From NCBI RefSeq assembly GCF_001591465.1, contig NZ_BCUY01000036.1, positions 1 through 38,896 on the forward strand: 38,896 nucleotides of DNA. The letters are read 5' to 3'. The position numbers were made by a program, and so were the translations under genes. Positions within the stretch are counted from its first letter, which is position 1, and each line of letters begins with the position of its first letter. Below are positions 32,078 to 38,896 of the stretch, piece by piece. A model generated the notes under the pieces. It was given only the letters and a program-made list of their open reading frames with translations. It did no database searches and was not told the DNA's origin. Source of the DNA: Cytobacillus firmus NBRC 15306. Its GTDB lineage: Bacteria > Bacillota > Bacilli > Bacillales > Cytobacillaceae.

Positions 32078-33925
32078 ATGTGTGGAATTACCGGCTGGAT
32101 TGATTTCCAAAGGGATTTGAGAAAAGAAACAGCTGCTATTGGCAAAATGGCGGATACGCTGGCAAAGCGGGGTCCAGATGAAACAAACATATGGACAGAT
32201 GTGCATGCTGGATTGGGCCATAAAAGGTTAATCGTTGTAGACCCGGCAGGCGGAAAACAGCCAATGACTAGGGAAAAACGTCAAAACCGCTATACGATTT
32301 GCTATAATGGAGAGCTTTATAATACGGAAGATCTCCGTAAAGAACTCCTTATAAAAGGATATTCGTTTGAGGGCCATTCTGACACTGAGGTTTTGCTGAC
32401 TTCTTTTATAGAATGGGGAGAAAATTGCCTGCAGTATTTGAATGGCATCTATGCCTTCGCTGTTTGGGATGAGAAGAAAGAACAAGTATTTATTGGCAGG
32501 GATCGTTTAGGGGTAAAACCTCTATTTTATAAAGAAACGAAACAGGGCATTTTATTTGGATCTGAATTGAAAGCTATTTTGGCCCATCCTGATGTTAAGG
32601 CAGAAGTCGGCAGGGAAGGTTTGGCAGAAGTCTTTGGACTGGGGCCATCACGATCCCCTGGCTCAGGGGTTTTCAGAGGCATTGATGAATTAAGGCCTGC
32701 TCATGCGCTGATCTTTTCGAGAAATGGACTGAAGGTATGGCGTTATTGGAATGTGAAAAGTGCCCCTCATGAGGATAATGTGGAGGAGACGGCTGGGCGG
32801 GTAAGAGAACTATTTACGGATGCTGTGACAAGGCAGCTGGTCTCGGATGTTCCGTTATGCACGTTCCTTTCCGGCGGAGTGGATTCCAGTGCGATTACAG
32901 CTATTGCTGCAAAAGCTTACGAAAAAGACGGTAAGGGCCGTTTGACCACTTATTCGATAGATTATGAGGGAAATGATGAGTTTTTCAAGGCTAATGAGTT
33001 TCAGCCCAATTCAGATGGAGCATTTATACAGAAGATGTCCCAGACCTTTAATACGAAACATAACAGCAGTATAATCACCCAGAAGCAGCTGGCAGAGGAT
33101 TTAATCGAATCTGTGCATGTGAGGGATCTTCCGGGTATGGCTGATGTCGATTCTTCCCTGCTATGGTTTTGCAGGGAAATAAAAAAGGATTTTGTTGTCA
33201 GTCTATCAGGGGAATGTGCAGATGAAATATTTGGCGGCTATCCATGGTTCCATAGAGAGGAAGACTTGAAGAGGAGGGGATTCCCATGGATGAGGTCACT
33301 CGAAGCCAGGCAGGACTTATTGAAAGAAAATTGGAGGAAGAAACTGAACCTTCAAGACTATGCAATGGAAAAATATCTCCTGGCAATCTCCGAAACTCCT
33401 GCTTTAGATGGGGAGAGCAGGGAGGACGCAAGCAGGAGAGAGCTTTTCTATATAAATATGATTTACTTTATGACGACATTATTGGACCGTAAAGACAGAA
33501 TGAGTATGGGGGCCAGCCTTGAAGTGCGGGTGCCTTTTGCAGATCATCGGCTTGTGGAGTATGTGTGGAATATTCCGTGGGAAATCAAAATGCATGGAAA
33601 CCGAGAAAAAGGAATTCTTCGCAAAGCTCTTGAGGGCATACTGCCGAATGAAGTGTTATACAGAAAGAAAAGCCCGTATCCCAAAACGCATAATCCAGAA
33701 TATACGTCTGCAGTCCAGAGGATGCTCAATGGATACCTGGAGGACCGCTCATCCGCACTGTATGAATTCTTTGACAGCGGCCAGCTGAGGGATATTATTG
33801 AGTCGGGAGGTGACTCATTCCGGGAACCATGGTTTGGGCAGCTCATGACTGGTCCCCAGCTGTTAGCACACCTTGCACAGATTCATGTGTGGTTTAAGGA
33901 GTATAATATAAATATTGCAGAATAA
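32078..33925 (+). CDS. asnO: Glutamine-hydrolysing asparagine synthetase AsnO
   Basis: The enzyme makes asparagine from aspartate, ATP and glutamine. It has 615 residues. The N-terminal glutaminase domain (about 1-200) starts with the nucleophile Cys2 in MCGITGW and carries YNGELYN and SDTEVLL. The C-terminal synthetase domain has the PP-loop SGGVDSS at 265-271 and ECADEIFGGYPWF near 382. The length and the place between yisN and yisQ indicate AsnO, the asparagine synthetase active during sporulation in B. subtilis, rather than AsnB or AsnH. AAAGGATG precedes the start codon. Confidence 0.93.
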   Translation: MCGITGWIDFQRDLRKETAAIGKMADTLAKRGPDETNIWTDVHAGLGHKRLIVVDPAGGKQPMTREKRQNRYTICYNGELYNTEDLRKELLIKGYSFEGHSDTEVLLTSFIEWGENCLQYLNGIYAFAVWDEKKEQVFIGRDRLGVKPLFYKETKQGILFGSELKAILAHPDVKAEVGREGLAEVFGLGPSRSPGSGVFRGIDELRPAHALIFSRNGLKVWRYWNVKSAPHEDNVEETAGRVRELFTDAVTRQLVSDVPLCTFLSGGVDSSAITAIAAKAYEKDGKGRLTTYSIDYEGNDEFFKANEFQPNSDGAFIQKMSQTFNTKHNSSIITQKQLAEDLIESVHVRDLPGMADVDSSLLWFCREIKKDFVVSLSGECADEIFGGYPWFHREEDLKRRGFPWMRSLEARQDLLKENWRKKLNLQDYAMEKYLLAISETPALDGESREDASRRELFYINMIYFMTTLLDRKDRMSMGASLEVRVPFADHRLVEYVWNIPWEIKMHGNREKGILRKALEGILPNEVLYRKKSPYPKTHNPEYTSAVQRMLNGYLEDRSSALYEFFDSGQLRDIIESGGDSFREPWFGQLMTGPQLLAHLAQIHVWFKEYNINIAE

Positions 33926-33931
33926 AAAAGA

Positions 33932-33953
33932 AGCGGCAGCCGCAACTGCCGCT
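33932..33953. terminator. Terminator between asnO and yisQ
   Basis: A perfect 8-bp stem (AGCGGCAG / CTGCCGCT) with a 6-base loop lies between the convergent asnO and yisQ genes. The minus-strand side is followed by CTTCTTTTTTATT, so it is strongest for yisQ. Confidence 0.8.
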
Positions 33954-33961
33954 ATTCTTAT

Positions 33962-35311
33962 TTATACTGCTTTTGAAGACACGAACGACTTATTCACCCA
34001 GACTCTGGATCTCCAGCGCCATAACATGAGCAACCCTCTAAGCCATTCATCTGCAATAAAAGCGATCCAAATGCCGGCAAGACCCAGTCCAAAATGAATT
34101 CCCAGAACATAGGAAAGGGTAACGCTTACGCCCCACATGGAAAGGATCCCCATATAAACGGGGAACTTTACATCCCCGGCTGCACGCAGGGAGTTGATGA
34201 CGACTAAATTAAACGATCTGCCTGGTTCCAGGAGGATCGTCAGAAGAATGAGAACACTGCCAACCTTTATGATATCTGGATTAGAAGTGAATATGCCCAT
34301 CAATTTTTCTGAGAACAGGGAGAAAAGAACCGCAGTCCCGAATGAAATGATGATGGCAAGGCGCAGGCTTTTCATACATCTTTTATAGGCTCCTTCATAA
34401 TCCTTACCGCCTACCATATGGCCTATCAGGATTTGTGTGCCCTGGCTGATAGCGACACTGAACAGGAATATGAACATCATGATATTCTGCGTATAAACCT
34501 TTGCAGTTAAAGCCTCTGTTCCGAGAGCAGCGATGAATATCGTAATCACCATTTGCGATCCATTATAGGATAAATGCTCTCCCGCTGAAGGGATTCCGAT
34601 TTTTAAAAGGTTTTTGATATGTTCCTTTGGAAAGCGGAAAAGTAATCGGAAGGGAAGTGCTTTATCCGTTCTTTTAAGCAGGATGGCGACAGCAGCTGCC
34701 AATCCGATCAATCTGCTGACGACAGTAGAGATGGCCACTCCTTCTACACCCAATACCGGAAAACCGAATGGGCCGAAAATAAAAAAGTAATTGCCAATCA
34801 CATTTAAAATGTTCATGCCGATAGTAATGTACATAACATCTCTTGTAAATCCGTAACTTCTGATGATGGCTCCAATTGTCATAATCAATGCCTGAACAAA
34901 GGAAAAGCCGCCTACAATGACTAAGTAGGCATTTGCCTGGCTCAATAGCTCCTCAGGCAAATCCATCATGCGGAGCAGCGGTTTGCCTGATACGAATAGA
35001 AGAATACTGAGAAATACCCCAAATACCAGGTTTGCCCCCAGGGAAACAGTCGAAATTTCAGCAGCCGTTTTATTATTTTTCGCGCCGAGATTTTGGGCAA
35101 TTAGGATGGATGTCCCGGTCGCTACAAATCCAAACATGACGATTACAAGTGAAAGGATCTGATTTGACACCCCGACGGCAGCCACAGATTCATCCGAATA
35201 TTGCGAAAGCATAAGCGTATCGGCATTCCCCATGAGCATGTGAAGCAATATTTCAATGAAAATCGGCCAGGTTAGAGCAAATAACGTCATTTTTTTCTGG
35301 TTCTTAGTCAT
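33962..35311 (-). CDS. yisQ: MATE family efflux transporter (YisQ-like)
   Basis: This is a 449-residue membrane protein with about 12 helices. It exports organic cations or drugs by sodium or proton antiport, according to family knowledge. The start TWPIFIEILLHMLMGNADTLMLSQYSD and the repeat in the second half (GIPSAGEHLSYNGSQMVITIFIAALG) are typical of MATE proteins. The frame is open 18 codons upstream, but GGGAGAATAACC precedes the ATG at 35311. Position next to asnO supports YisQ. Its leader carries a hairpin that overlaps the ribosome-binding region. Confidence 0.9.
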   Translation of the reverse strand: MTKNQKKMTLFALTWPIFIEILLHMLMGNADTLMLSQYSDESVAAVGVSNQILSLVIVMFGFVATGTSILIAQNLGAKNNKTAAEISTVSLGANLVFGVFLSILLFVSGKPLLRMMDLPEELLSQANAYLVIVGGFSFVQALIMTIGAIIRSYGFTRDVMYITIGMNILNVIGNYFFIFGPFGFPVLGVEGVAISTVVSRLIGLAAAVAILLKRTDKALPFRLLFRFPKEHIKNLLKIGIPSAGEHLSYNGSQMVITIFIAALGTEALTAKVYTQNIMMFIFLFSVAISQGTQILIGHMVGGKDYEGAYKRCMKSLRLAIIISFGTAVLFSLFSEKLMGIFTSNPDIIKVGSVLILLTILLEPGRSFNLVVINSLRAAGDVKFPVYMGILSMWGVSVTLSYVLGIHFGLGLAGIWIAFIADEWLRGLLMLWRWRSRVWVNKSFVSSKAV

Positions 35312-35321
35312 GGTTATTCTC

Positions 35322-35350
35322 CCTATTTGAAATGATTTCATGTAAATAGG
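35322..35350 (-). promoter_or_regulatory. Leader hairpin before yisQ
   Basis: Arms CCTATTTGAAA and TTTC/AAATAGG (with a 4-base bulge) can form a stem of about 11 bp that ends next to the Shine-Dalgarno AGGGAG of yisQ. The inner part TGAAATGATTTCA is itself a perfect palindrome around one G. It could be an operator or an RNA control element. Confidence 0.3.
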
Positions 35351-35382
35351 AGGGACCCGCGACAATATATAAACGAAAAAAG

Positions 35383-35415
35383 AAAAGCCTTAAGGTCTTG
35401 CCCTTAAAAACTTTT
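35383..35415 (-). terminator. Terminator of the neopullulanase gene
   Basis: Read on the minus strand, AAAAG and TTAAGG pair with CCTTAA and CTTTT around the loop GCAAGA, followed by CTTTTTT. It lies 24 bases behind the stop codon. Confidence 0.75.
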
Positions 35416-35439
35416 CCTTATTTCAATCAGGTTTCCTAT

Positions 35440-37247
<1,808 letters not shown>

Positions 37248-37331
37248 TATGAAAGAAGTGGAAATGTATAAATCATATGCCTGTGTGTTAAATTATTATT
37301 GCTCCAAAGTAAAAATATTAGAAAAAAATAG

Positions 37332-37359
37332 TTGTAAAAGCCCAAAAACCTTGTATAAT
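37332..37359 (+). promoter_or_regulatory. Sigma-A promoter of malE
   Basis: TTGTAA (37332-37337) and TATAAT (37354-37359) are separated by 16 bases. The leader to the malE start codon would be about 150 bases. Confidence 0.7.
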
Positions 37360-37374
37360 AAAAATTAGAAATTG

Positions 37375-37401
37375 TGCAATCGTTTTCATTAAGCGGTTTC
37401 A
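37375..37401 (+). promoter_or_regulatory. Two abutting cre/LacI-type operators before malE
   Basis: TGCAATCGTTTTCA (37375-37388) matches the cre consensus TGWAANCGNTNWCA at 13 of 14 positions, and ATTAAGCGGTTTCA (37388-37401) at 12 of 14. Both lie directly after the predicted start of transcription, a position that gives repression. Confidence 0.6.
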
Positions 37402-37444
37402 TTGATTAATAGTTTAGTTGATAGCGCTTGTTTAAGAGAAATAG

Positions 37445-37479
37445 ATTAAGCGTTTATACTTTTGTGCAAACGGTTGTAC
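37445..37479 (+). promoter_or_regulatory. Further LacI-type operator-like sites in the malE leader
   Basis: GTGCAAACGGTTGTAC (37464-37479) is an imperfect CG-centred palindrome of 16 bases with 6 of 8 pairs matched. ATTAAGCGTTTATA (37445-37458) resembles the site at 37388. They may bind a local maltose regulator rather than CcpA. Confidence 0.4.
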
Positions 37480-37517
37480 TTTTTTCAAAAAGGATCACTA
37501 TTATAGGAGGGTCAAGA

Positions 37518-38795
37518 ATGAAAAGAGCATTATCATTATTTATGATGATCGTCTTGGTATTCGGAGTTTTAGCTGCGTGCGGTCCAAAAGATGAAGAAGA
37601 GACTGGCAGCAATGACAGCAAAACTGAAGGGGAATCTTCAAAACCTGAAAAGCTGATTGTCTGGGAAGATACAGATAAAGGATCAGCCTTAAAAGATGCT
37701 GCAGAAAAATTTGAAGCAGAGCATGGAATAAAAATTGAGTTTAAAGAATTAAACATTACAAAGATGCAAGAAAACCTTGCTCTTGACGGCAACACTGAAA
37801 ATGCACCAGACGTTGTAACAATGTCACATGACGGTGTAGGACCGGCAATGGTTAAAGGCTACATTAAAGAACTGGAAGTTGATTCTGAAATCTTAGGACA
37901 GTTCACAGATTCTTCTGTAGACGCTCTTAAATATGAAGGAAAACTATACGGGCTTCCAAAAGCTACTGAAACACCAGTGTTTATCTACAATAAAGATCTG
38001 CTTCCTGAAGTTCCAGCAACAATGGAAGAATTATACACTAAATCAAAAGAAGTTACTAAAGACGGAAACTACGGTTTCCTTGCAATCTGGGATGATTTCT
38101 ACCATGCTCACGGGGTGTTCGCTGGATTCGGCGGATATGTATTTGGTGAAAAAGACGGAAAAACTGATGTAACGGATATTGGTTTAAATAACGATTCAGC
38201 TGTAGAAGCAGCAGATTACATCAACAAGTGGTACGCAGAAGGCCTTTTCCCGAAAGGAATCATTGGAGAAAAATCTAATGATAATATGAATGGTCTTTTC
38301 AAAGAAGGAAAAGCTATTGCTGTGCAAAATGGTCCTTGGGCTTTTAAGGATTACAGTGATGCAGGCGTAAACTATGGGGTTGCGGCAATGCCGAAACTTC
38401 CTAATGGCGAGCCTGTTAAAACATTCATGGGTGTTAAAGGGTGGTTTGTAACAAACTTCAGCAAAAGCCCTGACTGGTCCCAAAAGTTTGTTGAATATAT
38501 TACAAACGAAGAAAATGCAAAGAAACGCTTTGAATTAACTGGAGAAATTCCTCCATTGAAATCACTAATGGAAGATCCTGAATTCGTTAAGAATAACGAA
38601 GGTGCAGCTGCTGTAATGGAGCAATCCCAGTATGCAGTGCCAATGCCAAGTGTTCCTGAAATGGCAGAGGTTTGGGATCCTATGAAAAAAGCTGTTGAAA
38701 CGATTGTAACCGGCAAATCAGAACCAAAACCTGCTCTGGATAACGCAGTTAAAACAATCGAACAGCAGATAGAAGCTAATCACAGCGGAAATTAA
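37518..38795 (+). CDS. malE: Maltodextrin ABC transporter substrate-binding lipoprotein
   Basis: This is the extracytoplasmic binding protein of a maltose/maltodextrin importer, 425 residues long. It has a lipoprotein signal peptide with the lipobox LAAC, Cys21 being the lipidated residue. An acidic, serine-rich linker lies at about 23-48. The mature part shows the MalE pattern KLIVWEDTDKGSALKDAAEKFE near the start, YGLPKATETPVFIYNKDLL near 137, and QNGPWAFKDY near 275. The frame is open 30 codons upstream, but TAGGAGG precedes the ATG at 37518. The permease genes should follow beyond the window. Operators upstream suggest catabolite control. Confidence 0.93.
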   Translation: MKRALSLFMMIVLVFGVLAACGPKDEEETGSNDSKTEGESSKPEKLIVWEDTDKGSALKDAAEKFEAEHGIKIEFKELNITKMQENLALDGNTENAPDVVTMSHDGVGPAMVKGYIKELEVDSEILGQFTDSSVDALKYEGKLYGLPKATETPVFIYNKDLLPEVPATMEELYTKSKEVTKDGNYGFLAIWDDFYHAHGVFAGFGGYVFGEKDGKTDVTDIGLNNDSAVEAADYINKWYAEGLFPKGIIGEKSNDNMNGLFKEGKAIAVQNGPWAFKDYSDAGVNYGVAAMPKLPNGEPVKTFMGVKGWFVTNFSKSPDWSQKFVEYITNEENAKKRFELTGEIPPLKSLMEDPEFVKNNEGAAAVMEQSQYAVPMPSVPEMAEVWDPMKKAVETIVTGKSEPKPALDNAVKTIEQQIEANHSGN

Positions 38796-38822
38796 TCAGC
38801 TGTTATTCAGTAAAAACCCAAA

Positions 38823-38862
38823 GAAGCGGTACTCCCAGTCATCGGGGTACTGCTTCCATTTT
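38823..38862 (+). terminator. Hairpin behind malE (terminator or intercistronic stem)
   Basis: A 13-bp stem with two G-U pairs (38823-38835 with 38844-38856) is followed by CATTTTATT. In mal-type operons such a stem often allows more binding protein than permease to be made; whether genes continue behind it cannot be seen here. Confidence 0.75.
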
Positions 38863-38896
38863 ATTACCGATATATTTTTGGAATAGTATGATGATC

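Overview
The window is a low-to-moderate GC chromosomal segment from an endospore-forming member of the Bacillaceae. Evidence for this is a complete gerPABCDEF spore-coat germination operon behind a sigma-K-type promoter, comK with an IDEAL-domain neighbour, AddAB recombination nuclease genes, Gram-positive type I signal peptidase and LytR-CpsA-Psr genes, and strong AGGAGG ribosome binding sites throughout. The order yhfN-like, IDEAL protein, comK, yhjD-like, yhjE, sipV, addB, addA, gerPF-A, yisK, yisL, yisN, asnO, yisQ follows the comK-to-yisQ backbone of Bacillus subtilis as I remember it. The exact genus is not resolved; a Cytobacillus/Mesobacillus-type organism would fit.

Layout. 1-1.1 kb: azlCD branched-chain amino acid exporter. 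1.2-4.8 kb: M48 membrane protease, S51-type peptidase, IDEAL protein, comK and a yhjD-like gene, with a CodY-box-like site before comK and a LexA-box-like palindrome over the yhjD-like promoter. 5-9.5 kb: S9 peptidase, LCP protein, yhjE and sipV. 9.6-14 kb: a small Cys4 protein, an SDR plus thiolase pair, a GNAT gene broken by an early stop codon, and an MFS transporter. 14-21.3 kb: addB-addA. 21.3-23.6 kb: tiny ORFs and the convergent gerP operon. 23.7-28.1 kb: acyl-CoA ligase, DUF418 membrane protein, yisK and yisL. 28.3-31.3 kb: a FIST-PAS-GGDEF-EAL signalling protein. 31.4-35.3 kb: yisN, asnO and the MATE transporter yisQ. 35.4-38.9 kb: a neopullulanase-type amylase and a divergent maltodextrin-binding lipoprotein, separated by a control region rich in CcpA/LacI-type operators; the remaining transport genes lie beyond the window.

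Functional links. AddB and AddA form one heterodimeric helicase-nuclease and their reading frames overlap. The six GerP proteins act together in the spore coat. The amylase and binding protein belong to one maltodextrin uptake and degradation locus. The SDR and thiolase probably share an acetoacetyl-CoA/3-hydroxyacyl-CoA step. I found no mobile element, prophage, CRISPR array, tRNA or rRNA, and no convincing new multi-gene system. The best leads are the FIST-PAS-degenerate GGDEF-EAL protein, the operator cluster at the mal locus, the LexA-like palindrome, the broken GNAT gene, and the tiny ORFs behind addA.
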